Shown here: positions 46,801 through 59,100 of the stretch, piece after piece
How the letters are laid out: each line of letters begins with the position of its first letter
Numbering within the stretch: the stretch's first letter is position 1
Origin: Sclerotinia nivalis
Taxonomy: Eukaryota > Ascomycota > Leotiomycetes > Helotiales > Sclerotiniaceae
Length of the DNA: 64,000 nucleotides
Assembly (NCBI GenBank): GCA_029531795.1
Contig: JAPEIS010000008.1
Coordinates: forward strand, 1,116,001-1,180,000
Reading direction: 5' to 3'
The notes under the pieces: generated by a model
The model's database searches: none
Seen by the model: only the letters and a program-made list of their open reading frames with translations
Told to the model about the DNA's origin: nothing
Program-made: the position numbers and the translations under genes

Positions 46801-48949
46801 GACTAAATGCTGCTCCAATTCAGAAAACCAACAATGCCTTAGTACAGCACCATCTCAGGATTACGAAAAGATTATGGCCCTTTTACAGTCAATAGTGTGT
46901 TTTTTTTAAAAAAACTCATGTCATGGGATATCGGTAAAGTTTTCCATCATTTCAGAGGCTGAAATCTGTTTTGAAACTTTATCTTACTAGACCAAGTTTC
47001 TCGACTTTGACTCATCATTACGACTCGTATATTGACCTACTTTGTACTGACCAATCAGCCTTCTTCCATTTCTCTCAGAACTTTTGTTGCATATCGTTAG
47101 ACTGTGAATTACATCCAAGATGCTTGCAAAGATACTGACCCAAAGACTTGACTGTGGAGGTAGAGTAAGTTCATCTCCTAAACCTTCCTTCCAAAGTTCC
47201 CCTGAACGTCTTTAAAGCCACGTAAGTCTTCTGACTTCATATACAGGGCATTTATCCTTGTATGCCAAAAACTTCAAGTTGAAGCTTAGTACCATCAAAA
47301 CTTTGGCAAGGTTTTCTTTGAAAGCAGACGTGGGTTCACTCCTTCCAGAAAAATTGAACATTCCATTTTCAGCAATTCAACATCACAAGCTAACTTTAGC
47401 TGGCTCTCAAAGTTTCAACCCAAAATCAATCTTTCAATCGGCTGTTGAGCTCTTCAATATCACGCCCAAATTCCAATCAAACACACATTCGACGAAACAG
47501 CCTGCATTTATCATAATGTCATAAGAACTGAACTATAGTACTTCTCCTGTGAATACTCAGAGGAAGGATGAGATCAAGGTAACGAAGTGATGAGATTGGT
47601 TGCAATATCAGCATCAGTGCCATTATCGGGACTGCAGTCTGACTAGATGACTTAAGATTTGAACCTTGGAAAACTGTTCAATCATTTCAATAACTTCGCT
47701 GCTCTAAATTAGATCTGCAATCATAGGCATTTCTACATTTGGGAAGGGTTCAGGATTCGAAATAATAGTCCAAAACGACTTCAATTTACGAAAACATTTC
47801 CGTGATTCACACAACCTTAATATTCGAGCGCACTTCGATATCTAAAAACGATTCCAATCTTCAAAATTTCTTCATTATTGGACTGCAGTTCGGATTGTCG
47901 AATACACTGTTTAATCAATACATGATTCAACCCATGTATCAACAAACAATCATCTCGGGGAAACAGCATCAGTCCAACTCACCGTTGCCCATGATGAACC
48001 GTTATCCCGACCCGCTATCGCTAGCTCTTATTAGAGCTTCCATCTGGGCTCTATAATGCTAATCCATTAATAAACTACATCCGTTCTCTTGGTGAAGCGG
48101 TAAGTACACTGCACTATGCCTCCATTTTGGTGCAGTGAGCAGGGTTCCATGGAGAGATCTTCTCACATGTGTCAACTGTGGATCTCAGGTGTCCTGCGGT
48201 TTGAAGTAGCAATCACAACATGCATATATTTTGGCGTATGTGCTACTCGGCGATGGACAGCGTCACATACTCTTCAACGTCCCAATCCATATTTGACAAT
48301 TTAATCACTCGGAATTTGGACATTGAGGGAGTATATTTTGTCATACGATTACTCCTGTCATCGCGTGCTGCTCCAGCCACAGACCCGGGAATCTACAGTA
48401 AGAAAACTAGCAAAGATCAACACCCGTTGATCACATCTGATAACCCTTTAACTAGGAATCAAACCAATATCTCCGGAATAAACAAATCTTTGACATTCAT
48501 AGTATTAACTGTGAACCCAAGTGTCTCGTGACTTAAGGTACCGATCAACCTACGTGCTTGGTTGGTCTGGGAATCTTTGGAACCATTCATAATAATTATT
48601 ATTTTTAGGAATTTTGTTTTAAAATCATTAAAACTAAAATCCTTTCTAGAATTATGATAGTCTTCGTGTAAATCGAATTTTCTGAAGTTGTTAGGAATTC
48701 TAATTTCGATAGGAGTTCGAGAGAGCGCAGAGTGAGGACAGGGCTTCATCATGAAAACCAGACGTTTGAAGGGTCGTTGGGTCGTTATATGGGGTTTTAG
48801 AACGTCGTGAGACAGGCTAGTTTTGCCCTACTGGTGACCGTCGCCGCAATGGTAATTCAGCTCAGTGCGAGAGCAATCGCTGATTCAGAGGATTAGGAAG
48901 ATGATAAGGGGTTTTTTGGTTCCGGAACAGATAGATGATTTGTCGAATC
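43896..48949. other. Gene-poor region with dispersed degenerate repeats
   Basis: About 5 kb without a supported gene. It contains a (GAA)n-like run near 44950-44968 and the four-copy repeat at 46228-47135. ORFs of 60-103 codons are scattered on both strands and look incidental. Confidence 0.5.
46228..47135 (+). repeat. Four diverged copies of a repeat beginning AACTTTTGTTGCA
   Basis: Copies begin at about 46228, 46421, 46591 and 47079. Each starts with (A)ACTTTTGTTGCAYATCTCT or a close variant and continues to a GATGCTTGCAA-like segment about 45-50 nt later. Copies 1 and 3 remain alignable for about 110 nt (the GTGTATA..GATGAA stretch, then TTCCA..TCCCCTAA). In one frame they read TFVAYL, TLVARL, TFVAHL and TFVAYR. 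All but the first have a stop next, so they may descend from a coding repeat. Confidence 0.6.
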
Positions 48950-49618
48950 TTATTCTTGAGTGTGGGAAAGAGAAAGAGGAATGATGGAGAGATGAGAGGA
49001 GGAGATGATGGGGAAGAGGACTGTAGGAAAAAGAAAATGGGAAAGAGAATGATAGGAAAGAGGATAATGGGAAAGAAAAGATGCTCGCAGGTGTGATATT
49101 AAGGACGGGGTTAAACAAGGGAGATTCCTATCGACGAGAGAAATAGACCATATCCCTACTTTCTCTCGCAGATTGGCTCCATCAGTACTGCAGAGATCAG
49201 AAAGAAAGCCCATGAAGATCACAGCAGCTCCAATCACGAACAACTTAGTCGTGTTGGTGAAGATCCCAGAGATCTCGTTGCTGCGGTATCGATCACAGCC
49301 AAAAAAACACATGGGCTGGCCTGGGAATTTTTGGAGCCAAAAGGTGATCTCCTCCAATGCCTTCGGGTAGGATTCGAAGTAATATCTCCGGAATAAAGCT
49401 GTGCTTTGGGGATATTCGTCGGCAAGCAGCTCGAAGATGTTCGTATTCCCTCCGATTACAACATTCAGAGTGTGGTCGTGCTCTTTGACTACAACAATAA
49501 AACTCAACCCCCCCCCAAAAATGAAGGTAAATAATATCACCCTACCCTCAACCTCACAATCTACCTTCAATACCGTAGAGCCACAATTTACTAACCCATG
49601 CTCTAGACAAAACAACAA
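48950..49618 (-). CDS. Doubtful ORF, 222 aa, unknown
   Basis: An open frame with two hydrophobic stretches (about 27-44, LFTFIFGGGLSFIVVV, and 127-140, FVIGAAVIFMGFLS). The middle part looks protein-like (NIFELLADEYPQSTALFRRY, KALEEITFWLQKFPGQPMCF). The last 45 residues are Ser/His/Leu/Pro low complexity, which suggests the true gene, if any, ends or splices earlier. No family is recognised. It lies next to the polyubiquitin remnant, in gene-poor DNA. Confidence 0.3.
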   Translation of the reverse strand: MLFCLEHGLVNCGSTVLKVDCEVEGRVILFTFIFGGGLSFIVVVKEHDHTLNVVIGGNTNIFELLADEYPQSTALFRRYYFESYPKALEEITFWLQKFPGQPMCFFGCDRYRSNEISGIFTNTTKLFVIGAAVIFMGFLSDLCSTDGANLREKVGIWSISLVDRNLPCLTPSLISHLRASFLSHYPLSYHSLSHFLFPTVLFPIISSSHLSIIPLSLSHTQE

Positions 49619-49756
49619 AAAGACTACTCACTCAAAACTTACATACTCCGCGCCCTACTAAGTATCCAGCTCGAAACACGATCGATCTAATCAGCCGCAG
49701 AGCCCATATCTCTCTTCATTCTTGACGGAAGTACAAAAAATTAAAAATGGCTTTGC

Positions 49757-49956
49757 GAATCCGCATCCATTAACAAAGTCAAGGCCAAGATCCAAGACAC
49801 GAGCGGAATTCCTCGATAATTACTTGTTTTTCTTGGAGATATTTGCAGCTTGACGACTGCAAAATCTAGAAGGAGTCCACTCTTTATCTCGTGGCCGGGA
49901 TGGGATATAGCGATGTCATTGGTGATGTCAAGGCCAAGATTCAAGACACGACTTAG
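49757..49956 (+). pseudogene. Degenerate polyubiquitin remnant
   Basis: Two broken ubiquitin units lie in tandem on the plus strand. The first gives ESASINKVKAKIQDTSGIPR followed by a stop (ubiquitin 18-38), then, after a deletion and frameshift, an LGD-like piece, and then DDCKI-stop-KESTLYLV (ubiquitin about 57-70), with the LRLRGG end lost. The second begins again at DVIGDVKAKIQDTT and stops at 49954-49956. The nucleotide string GTCAAGGCCAAGAT-CAAGACACGA occurs in both units (about 49778 and 49927), as expected for tandem ubiquitin units. The codons around KESTL are close to typical fungal polyubiquitin. It cannot make ubiquitin. Confidence 0.75.
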
Positions 49957-50875
49957 GAGAGAGAGAATAGAAGATCATCATCACCACCACCTTAACAATC
50001 CAAAAGTCATATCTGCTCATCTTCTCCATCAACTCCCCCCTACTAAATCACATCACCAAGAATTTCCCCCCTAGAACATCGTCGGCGGCAATCTTAATTA
50101 GATGATCTAGTAATATCTCCTTTGAAATTAAAAAACTAGAAAAGAGGAGGGAGCTAGATCATCCCTACATTATTTTTGAGCGTCTAGAAATTCGAGGATA
50201 TCTATTTTCTATTTCTCATTTACCACTAGGCGGTCCTAGGCAAGAGAGTAAAAGGCTAGGATGGGGGTTTGTGGAAAATTATTTGTCTGTTTTGAAGAGA
50301 GGGAGGGGGAGGGGGAGGGGGAGGGGGAGGAAGAGGTTTAAATCACCCCTATTGGGAAGTTAGGAGTTGAGGTTTAGATCACTTCTATAGGAGATTGTGG
50401 ATTTACATTACATCCTAATACTAGGTATGGGGATTGGGAAGGCGATTTAAATCATTCCACTAAGCCATTAAGTTGAGAGCTGGAAATCAACGAGGAAATG
50501 ATGACCAAATATAAAGATATGAACAAAGCAAAACAGAAGAGAAATCACACAAACATTTTATATTCCGAACTCTAGAATATTATGTACAATTTATAAAACA
50601 TTCAACTGCTTGAATAATATATAATATATGATATTAGGTAGCGAAAAAGATAAAGAATAAAGAATGAAAAATAAAAATACTTTTTAATTGGGAATCTCAA
50701 AATCATGCTTATCCCTAACGCCCCTCCTACAAACACAAGATACCACACCCCCAATCCGATTTTATTACACCATCTTCTAGTTCATTGCCATTAAATCGTA
50801 TCACATCTTTTCCACATTCCCATCCTCTCTATTCATCTCCCACCAATCCCACTCACTAACTCTCTACACCAACAT
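49957..50875. other. Intergenic region with a GGGGGA minisatellite
   Basis: It contains a purine run at 50294-50336. AT-rich flanks cover the 3' side of the transporter gene. No gene is seen. Confidence 0.5.
50294..50336. repeat. Polypurine (GGGGGA)n tract
   Basis: About four GGGGGA units (50305-50328) within a 43-nt purine run. The G-rich plus strand could fold as a quadruplex; that is not shown. Confidence 0.85.
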
Positions 50876-52727
50876 CTAAGGCGTACTAACATAACTCATC
50901 TGCCTCTGCAACTCCTCCTCCTGCACCGCTCTTTCCTCCCCGGTTTTCGCACTTTCCTCGTCCTCCCCCCCAAAAGCAAATTTACTCCCCTTCCTAATCC
51001 TCGCTCCCCACGTCCAAAACACAAATGGGATCGCACAGCACGTTAGAGCAATAAAGCCCAATACCGAACTCGCCCACTGATATCCCAATCGCGCATACAT
51101 TTGTTCAGTAAAAAGCACGACGGCCGCACCCCAAAACGATCTGAGGAAAGTTTTAGCTGCAAGTGCTGATGCTGCTTGATGTTGATATGAATCGACGAGG
51201 TAATTATTTGCAGCGTTGTAGAGGAAGATGAATCCGAAGCCTATTGGGAAACCACCGATAGCAGGGCCGATCCAATGGAGATGGGGGTAGGAAGTCCAGG
51301 CGAAGATGAAGAGACCGATGGGGATGAACCAGCAGGAACACATCATGGGGATGAGACGGACTTCTGCGGGGGGATTACCGTTGTATTTGCGTACTTGGCT
51401 CATGTAATGGCGGTTTACGATTGGAGCGCAGAGAGCGGATGCGATGACGCCGAGAGCGAGGGGGATGAACATGAGACCTGTTGTACCGGCGGAGTAACCC
51501 TTTCCTTCTTGGTAGATGATGGGGAAAGCGATGAAGAACATGTAGAGGAGACCGTAGAGAACGCTCATGTAAAGAGAAATGAGGAAGACGATGAGTTCAC
51601 CAAAGAGGAGTTGCAAGGGACGGATGAGGAAGACTCTAAGGCGTTCGGCAAAAGGTCGTAGGTCGAGATCTTGTTCTGTGACGTGTTCTGGGCTGCCTGT
51701 TTCTTCACGCATTTTCTTAGCGCGACGAGCGAGAATTGTAGGTGCGTATGTTTCTGGGACGGTGAAGGTTATGAGGATCCAGACGATGAAGGCCAAGATG
51801 ATCTGGATGTAATACAACCAGCGCCATCCTGCTGCATCTGAAAGGAAACCACCAATTAGAGGACCGATAGCGGGACCGATGAAGGGAGCGGCGGAGAAGG
51901 CGGCCATTGGGACACCACGTTCTTCGTTACGCCAAAGATCGGCGAGGGTACCACCTACGAGGGTCATTGGAGCCGAAAACCAGATTCCGTCGAGAGCACG
52001 ACAGATGATGAGGGTTTCGATGTTTTGAGCGAGGGCGCAGGGAATGATGAAGATTACAGCTAGAAATAAAGTAGTTCCATAGATCAAGCGGCGTCCGAGA
52101 ACTTCAGAAAGGGGAGCGAACAGCATTGGGCCTGTTTTTGGTTAGCTTCTCTTTATCATCTCAAGATATAGATCCATGAATGTTAATAGACATACCAATA
52201 CCAAAGCCCACTACGAAAACCGTAATAGTAAGAAGTGCCACCTCCTCCGAAACATTGAATTGTTTCTCTACTCCAATAAGATCCGCGGTAATAATCGACG
52301 AAGCAAGTGCAACCACGAAACAAGTCGTCGCAACAACCATGGTACAATACCATTTAAAAGCCTTTGACCAATTTTTCGGGTTCTCTGGATCGTTAGGGTA
52401 AAAGGTGACGAGTTTGTAATCTACTTTTCCATCTCTTTTTCCTGCTGGGATTTCTCCAGCGGGTTTCTCTTCAGTATATTCTGAGAGGTTGGCATTGGGA
52501 CTTAGGGTTCGATAGGGAAGATTGATGTCGAGTGCTGGATCTCGAGTTTCTTTTTGTGAGAGACGTGTTAAAGTGTTGTGGAGCGTGTTACTTCCACGGC
52601 GAGAATGTGTTGATTTGTTGGTAGGGATCCTGGTGACGGATGTTTGAGCATCTTTTGTGTGGTCGTTGAGAATGGATTCATATAAGAGATCCTTTGGATT
52701 CGAGTGATTACTCTCTGTGTCTGACAT
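50876..52727 (-). CDS. MFS transporter, DHA1 drug/polyamine antiporter type
   Basis: Two exons (52727-52196 and 52131-50876; 64 bp intron, GTATGT donor, AAACAG acceptor) give 595 aa. A long hydrophilic Ser/Asn-rich N-terminus (about 1-130) leads to FYPNDPENPKNWSKAFKWY, the phrase that precedes TM1 in fungal polyamine/multidrug antiporters. TM segments then number about 12, with the loop 2-3 motif PLSEVLGRRLIYG (the family's GxxxDRxGRR position), a central loop rich in Arg/Glu, and PETYAPTILARRAKKMRE, the conserved end of the first half. The ATG at 52727 (MSDTES) was preferred over 52853, because the extension is hydrophobic and out of character. A Zn2Cys6 regulator lies upstream on the same strand. 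Likely plasma-membrane proton-coupled export; substrate unknown. Confidence 0.9.
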
Positions 52728-54247
52728 TTTGATGGAGGTGGATGTTGACCATGCAATGGAGTGTGATATATAGATGACTTGCACAAGAATAAGAGATAGA
52801 GCGAAGTATAAACTGCAAAGCAATATAGAAAGATATGAAACACAATACCACAAACAAAGCGAAATACATCAAAAGGTACCCAACCCTTTTATACATTTCC
52901 ATACAATATCCATTCCTTCCGTCTAATCTGAAGTCTTACTCAAGACCCGACAATCAAGTCTCCACTATCCAAATCTCGACACGTTTTTTTTTTTGCCCAG
53001 ACAACTTATCACAGCTATAAATCCACTTCCAGCCCATCAACCTTGTCTTACATCCCGAATATAGATGTAAAAACGCCTCAAAAATTCTTATCATCGAAAT
53101 CAAAGCGGTATCAAAACCTTATTCTTACCGCTCTCACATCCGGTCACCCGTTCGTTGGCATTCAAATATATGTGATTACCCTCGCGTCTTAACCCCTTCG
53201 CTTGATGTGATTTCGGAGTTAGCTGTGTGAATAGAGAATTAATCGGAGGGAATAGTATCATCCTTTCATCTCATACCATCTCATCTGAGATACCATTCCC
53301 TTGGTAAGAAAACGAAATCCCCAAGATATGGTATCAAATCACCCTCTCTTAACCATCCATAAATCGCACGCTCTCAACATCATACCACTCCCATACCACT
53401 CCATACCATCCCATCCATCATCCATCCTTGGCCCAAGAATCCAGACCCTCTACACGCCACCCTCACCTAACCCAACCCTGAACCAGCCGATCCTAAACAA
53501 AAATTTTAACCCAGTGGATCATCTTACCATGCTTTCGGCAGCTTGGCATTCATAAATTCGGCTTATCTTCATGCAAAATTTTCTTGAGTTGTTGTTGTTG
53601 ACTTGTAGGATGAAGTCGCAAAATTGTTGTTCATGGCCGAGGTTATAGTGATGGCTCGAGTGTGAAATTTGCCGATGTCGGTTACAGGGATGGACGGTTT
53701 GGGAAAGGGTGGATTGTTCGTAGGGCTGAATTAAGTGTTAGGTGGGTGGTTGTGATTTGCATCAAGGCGATAAGGTTTAGAAAGAAAAACAAACTAAACT
53801 AAATCAAGAGTAAGGTAAGGAAATAAATAACCAAAAGCGTGGTTTATGGAAAGCTTCGTTGATCTTTATTATAGTGAAATTGTGAATTGAATTTGGAGTA
53901 TCTGATAGCTATATGTTCTGTACCCTGTCACCCAAAGTCGATAGCTCTATATTCTAGCTCATCTCATCCTTCCGAGGCTTGTGTCCCCTGATTATTGGCA
54001 AAGCTAGTTATGTCTTCCTATAGAGCCTTTTTAAAGAATGTTGGGCGTTTTCGCCTCAATCAAATCCCTTCTAATAAGTTTACATTCTCCTCTGACAACT
54101 TATCCACGAAACTCGTAAAGTAGTAAACCTGTCTTCGGCCCCGCATTTTCAACACCATTTACATGACCTTCCGTGCCTCCCTTTGATACATGCCAATGGC
54201 AAACCGTCTTACGAGATTGGATCCCTACGGTCAAACTCCTTGTCTTC
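52728..54247. other. Promoter side of the transporter and 3' flank of the Zn2Cys6 gene
   Basis: The region is CT-rich in places. It includes a short T run near 52985-52994 and repeated CATACCA/CATCCA stretches around 53380-53430. No gene is supported. Confidence 0.5.
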
Positions 54248-56119
54248 TCAAAACATGGCCGTAGCATCCAAAACGGGAATATCCATACTCAAAAACGAAT
54301 CCCAATCAAATCCCGAAAAATCCATCGAACCAATATTCGGCATTCCCTGCACCATATTATTCACATTCCCATTCCCATTCGCATTTCCCATCCCCATCGG
54401 TGATGGAACCATTTGTTTACCAATCATACCCGGGATTGGCAACTGACCAGTTGGAATCGGTTCGATCCTGGTTTTCAGACCATGACCCAAGATATTAATC
54501 TCCTCTTGTTTTCTCTTTCGAGATAATTCCACTAATGTTCTTGCGGTTGCTGCTGACTCTGTAAGTGAGCGAGTTGTGAAACAGCGAGATACTGCATCTA
54601 AAGTTTCGAGCGCTTCGCCGATATGTGATAGTGAGTCCGGTGTATCCATGGTGAGAAGGACGCAGACAAATTGAAAAGGAATATTGGCGATATGCCACCA
54701 CGGTTGACGACGCTCTACCATTCTCATGACGGCTCTTAAACCTTTTGTGCAGATGGATATTACCTGATTAACAGTTTCAGGTGATATACTTGGGGCTAAA
54801 AGACGTAGACGACGATATAATCCTAAGCATAGATTTGTCTGTGAGAGTATAGCTCCGTCTGATCGAGCATGGAAAGCATATGTCGCTGCTATTCCTGCTT
54901 CAAATTCCATCGCCGTATGGGTGACATCCTGATCGAGACGTTCCGATATTTGAAATAGCATAAGATAATCGATTGTGAGATCTACTTCACCTTCGGGTGA
55001 GGGAAAAGGTGGCGTAGGTATCTTCACAGTAACTTTCGACCGACCATAATCATTTGCAACCCATGAATTCATCAAAAGAGCAATCCAAAATAGTCTGTGC
55101 AGATTCAAGACCCCACAACCAATTCCGCGTTCGAGCTCTGCATCGCTACTACTGTGATCCGAATCATCCTCCATTCCAACACTTTCAATAATGTGCATTG
55201 TCGTACAGCTGGAAATCCATGCAGCATGCGGACAAGCTGTACATCTCAGATAGAGTGTCCTCAATACCCATGCAACCACATGATGTCGAGAAGGATAATT
55301 CAACACACTCGTTGTTTCTAAAGCCATCTTTGCCAGCTCTACCAGCGATGCTTCCGCCGGACTTGGACTGCCACCCGAGAACAAAGATCCCAATGTTGCA
55401 ACACCACACAATATGGGATCATGTGGATCAGAGCTATTGAAGTTTATTCCCCATCTCTCCACGATTTTCTGATCAAATAAATCTCTTTTGAAGACACCAA
55501 AGATTTGATGTGTGGTATCGAAATAATGATTCGCAAGTCTTTGCATCTCAGCTTGATCAATAACCCTCGTGATTGCTGGTTGCGCATATGATTGTTCATC
55601 CTTGAGTCCCAAGTTCCAAGCCAGATGAGGTTTACTCAACTTCCCGGCATCCAATTTCAAAGCTAAAGAAGTCGCAAATGCCTTTCCCCAAAGATTTGTG
55701 TCTTTGGCACCACTAGGTTGTGGTACATGAGCACTTTCACTATCTGCTCTTTCCCTTTCATCTCGATGATGAATACTCGTATCAGGTGAACTGTGACTTT
55801 GAGAGACGTCGGTGTCGTGATCCTTCAAAGTATGTCTTCTTCGTTTCCTAGGGCCAAGCTCATAATGACATTCATAACCATATCGGGTACATGTAGCGCA
55901 AGGCTCGGAGCCATCACAACGCTTCTTTCTTGATTTACAAGGTTGGCATGCACGTTTGACCCGTTGCCGGCCAGGTCGGATATCAGGTCGGATGTCAGAG
56001 CCTTCTTGGTTGGGTAGGTTGGGGTCGATTTGCTGATCTCCTCCTCTATCCATTACAAAAGGTTGCGGCTGAACCTGTTGGTTCGATTCGGTTGGTTGTT
56101 TAAATAATGGAATATCCAT
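54248..56119 (-). CDS. Zn2Cys6 transcription factor
   Basis: An intron-less frame of 623 aa. The binuclear cluster lies at C58, C61, C68, C74, C77 and C84 (CX2C-X6-C-X5-C-X2C-X6-C), with a basic KSRKKRCDG loop and a PRKRRRH stretch after it. A Gln/Pro-rich leader precedes the cluster. The middle (about 180-480) has the sequence character of the fungal-specific transcription factor domain, with hydrophobic helices and phrases such as LRTLYLRCT and LFWIALLMNSW. The C-terminus ends in acidic/aromatic patches (FSGFDWDSFLSMDIP) like an activation domain. The direct target is unknown. Adjacency to the transporter (2.1 kb apart, downstream, same strand) allows, but does not show, that it regulates it. 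Confidence 0.9.
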   Translation of the reverse strand: MDIPLFKQPTESNQQVQPQPFVMDRGGDQQIDPNLPNQEGSDIRPDIRPGRQRVKRACQPCKSRKKRCDGSEPCATCTRYGYECHYELGPRKRRRHTLKDHDTDVSQSHSSPDTSIHHRDERERADSESAHVPQPSGAKDTNLWGKAFATSLALKLDAGKLSKPHLAWNLGLKDEQSYAQPAITRVIDQAEMQRLANHYFDTTHQIFGVFKRDLFDQKIVERWGINFNSSDPHDPILCGVATLGSLFSGGSPSPAEASLVELAKMALETTSVLNYPSRHHVVAWVLRTLYLRCTACPHAAWISSCTTMHIIESVGMEDDSDHSSSDAELERGIGCGVLNLHRLFWIALLMNSWVANDYGRSKVTVKIPTPPFPSPEGEVDLTIDYLMLFQISERLDQDVTHTAMEFEAGIAATYAFHARSDGAILSQTNLCLGLYRRLRLLAPSISPETVNQVISICTKGLRAVMRMVERRQPWWHIANIPFQFVCVLLTMDTPDSLSHIGEALETLDAVSRCFTTRSLTESAATARTLVELSRKRKQEEINILGHGLKTRIEPIPTGQLPIPGMIGKQMVPSPMGMGNANGNGNVNNMVQGMPNIGSMDFSGFDWDSFLSMDIPVLDATAMF

Positions 56120-59100
56120 CTTCTTTTCTTAACATCAATGTGTGGTGGGAGAGTTCAATCAATGATTTTGTCAAAACGTTTTAATGAAGTTTTGCGCCTC
56201 CGGGAAAGAATTATAATTCAGCCGACGTCTCATGTAATACTTTGTTGTTAGCCCCTGTCAAGTGAATAATACAAATCGCTCACCAAATTTTTAAATGCTC
56301 GTAAAGAAAGCAAGCCTTCAGGAGTAGAATTATGAACTTCGGCGTTTTGATGATGTTATTGTATCAATTGATGAATTCGATATCCTCGGTAATTCGCGCC
56401 TAAAGTAGAAAATCTAGATCTCCATAATTGTAGGATCAGGAGTTCAAAAGAAATCGATGGTACTGCTACTGCTATTGCTAGGATCTTCAGCAGCCAATGC
56501 ACATGAACAAGGCAGGGACAATCAGATCTGTCGGATATGGCGGATTATTCTGTCATTACTCCACTTTATCTGTTATCTGTTTTTAGCACAAAACCTTGAT
56601 AAGAGGAGGGAAGATTTGACAAACTAGTGAAGCTTTCAATCAACGTCGTCCTCTTCTTCAGAATGTCATCAAGCAATACGTACCGATCAATACTTTGGAA
56701 GAAAACAAGTTATTGTTTGATGAAGAGTCGCGCTTTAACACCCATCAAATCTTCATATTTGCTCTGTATAAAAAAATTCACTACCACAAAGGGATCATAT
56801 AGATACTCGACTTCATGGGATTATACTGGAGTATTTAGTCGAATTGACACCCAAGATGTTGTTGAGGGAATCTGCAGAAATTATGCAAAAACAGATGGAG
56901 CACACCTGAATAAATCCTGTCTCGAGCCTGCCTGGTCGCCAATAGATTGAACAGTACCTCAACCATACCTTCATCACATTTTCGACCACCCGATATTTCG
57001 CCGACCATATTCAAGCCAGCCACATCATAAGCAGCGACATCATATGCGGGCACCAATAAACGAACAACACCGGATGCTGCTGGAGGTAGCTATATCATAT
57101 CATCTCTTCTCCAAGCACGCACATTCGGATTTCAGAGGTGAGCTACAATAAAAGTTAAGTTTGTCAATTTCCTTGATCAAGCAATTAACCATCAGATTCA
57201 ATTCCGTTCAACATCTACGACAGCTACCGCTACATCCACCACTGCCAAATTTCCTCCCTCCATACTATTTTCGCTTCCCTAATACATTTACTTATACTCT
57301 CCGATTTTACGATGACAACAATCTCAACAAGCTCGCTGTCGCCGCGCTCTCTTCAGTCTTCCTCTCACCTACCCCGCCAGTCTCCTCCCTGTGCCGTCTC
57401 CCTATTCTTCTGTGCTATTTGCCAGCGCACGCCTGGTTCGGACTGTCCTTCTTATTTACCGCCGCCTTTAAAATACTCACCAAATTCCGCTTGGTGCTGG
57501 ACGACATGCGGTTAAGAGATATGGATTGATAGGATATAGAAGCTGGAAGGGCGACGAGCGGGATGGAAAATGAGAAGAACGACATAAAGGTACGCCGAGT
57601 TGGTTTTGTGGGAGGCGCAGGGCGTATTGTTTCATGTGCGATGAGAGAGAGGGGGAATGGGGCGGGGGGGAGCGGAAGGGGACAGGGAAGAGAAATATAA
57701 AAATTGCAAATGGGCGGTTGCGACGGCGTTATTGGATACAACGGAGGGAATTGTGAAATAGGCGGAGTTAATACACATAGTCACACCAATATCGACGCGA
57801 AATCAGAAGAATGAGGAATAAGGAGCTGAATCCATTCAATTTCACCTGCTGCACAGAAGCAAAAGCAACTACTATACTCTACACCTCACAACTCAAACAA
57901 GATATCCTCCTCGCAACACACGCGTGCAACCTCATCCACTTCCACATTACTCGCCCCAATGTCCCCCCAAATATCTCCTCACCCTACCACCTACCCCAGA
58001 CCTCCTATATCCAAACCATTCCAAACCCGCCAAAATACTCTATAACTGAATAATCGAGACGAAGAATAAGAAATGGCGATGCACTCTCCTACCCAAAAGC
58101 CAATCAAAACAAATAACCTCAGAGATACAAAAATCTCTCAAATCTCTACACCTATCCATCCCACCTATATACCTATCTACCTAGTATATACCTCCATACA
58201 CTCCAGCAGCTTATTTATTCCAACCATGGATATTCATTCCTCTTTCTGATAATTTTGTACTGGATGGAAGGTCATTTGTCACTTGTACTATCCCGTACAA
58301 AATCGAATATTGAAAGGTTGAAGATATATGAAAGTAGGACGGATATACATTGAGCTTTTTATGGGAGGTGTGGCGCCAGCGTATTTTAGCTCGGTAGTGC
58401 GGGGAGAGCTCTAGATCTCGAGATCTCGAGATGCTAAGAGGGGACGGAAAGCAGAGGGGGGTTAGAAAAATGAAAAATGAGAAAGGGGAAGAGGAGGAAG
58501 AAAATATAGATGTTAGATATCAACACTAGACTTTACGCCCAATAAACGGGATAGACTGCACATACATCACAATATTACAAACAAATAAGTTTTAGAGGGA
58601 TAATCGTTTCTAAACGAGAAGGATTGATTAAAGGGATAGTGTGTGTATTATGTGATAGTGTAAGATGGGATGGATATGGGGGTTGGAGTTGAGATAGGAG
58701 GCTAGAATTTTACATGTATATTTATATTTATATTTAATCTTACATTTGCATTTCTATTCAAAAAATGAGTGAGAACTTTTTTATCAAGAATATCACCTAG
58801 ATGCAGATACAGTTACAAGCACATACACATTCAAAAATACACACATAAGAATACATAAGAATAGCACGAAGTGAGGATATTGATTCTTAGACCATTCATA
58901 TTACATGCTATACTATGCTATGGTAGGTATCTAAGCAGGAACCGCATCTCCATTCGCATCTTGCATTTCGCATCTCGTAACGCATGATTTAATGTGATGC
59001 ATTCAACTCGAAGAAAAGCAAGCAAGCAAGAAAATAAAGAGCACGCATGTACTCTGTAAAGAGAATTGCAACCTATCATAAACGACGCTTTGCTCACTAT

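Noticed and set aside
51275..51661. 128-codon acidic ORF
   Set aside because: Antisense to the transporter membrane segments; its Asp/Glu richness is the complement of hydrophobic codons.
57161..57529. 122-codon plus-strand ORF
   Set aside because: Composition is that of a CT-rich tract with overlapping ORFs in other frames; no domain seen.
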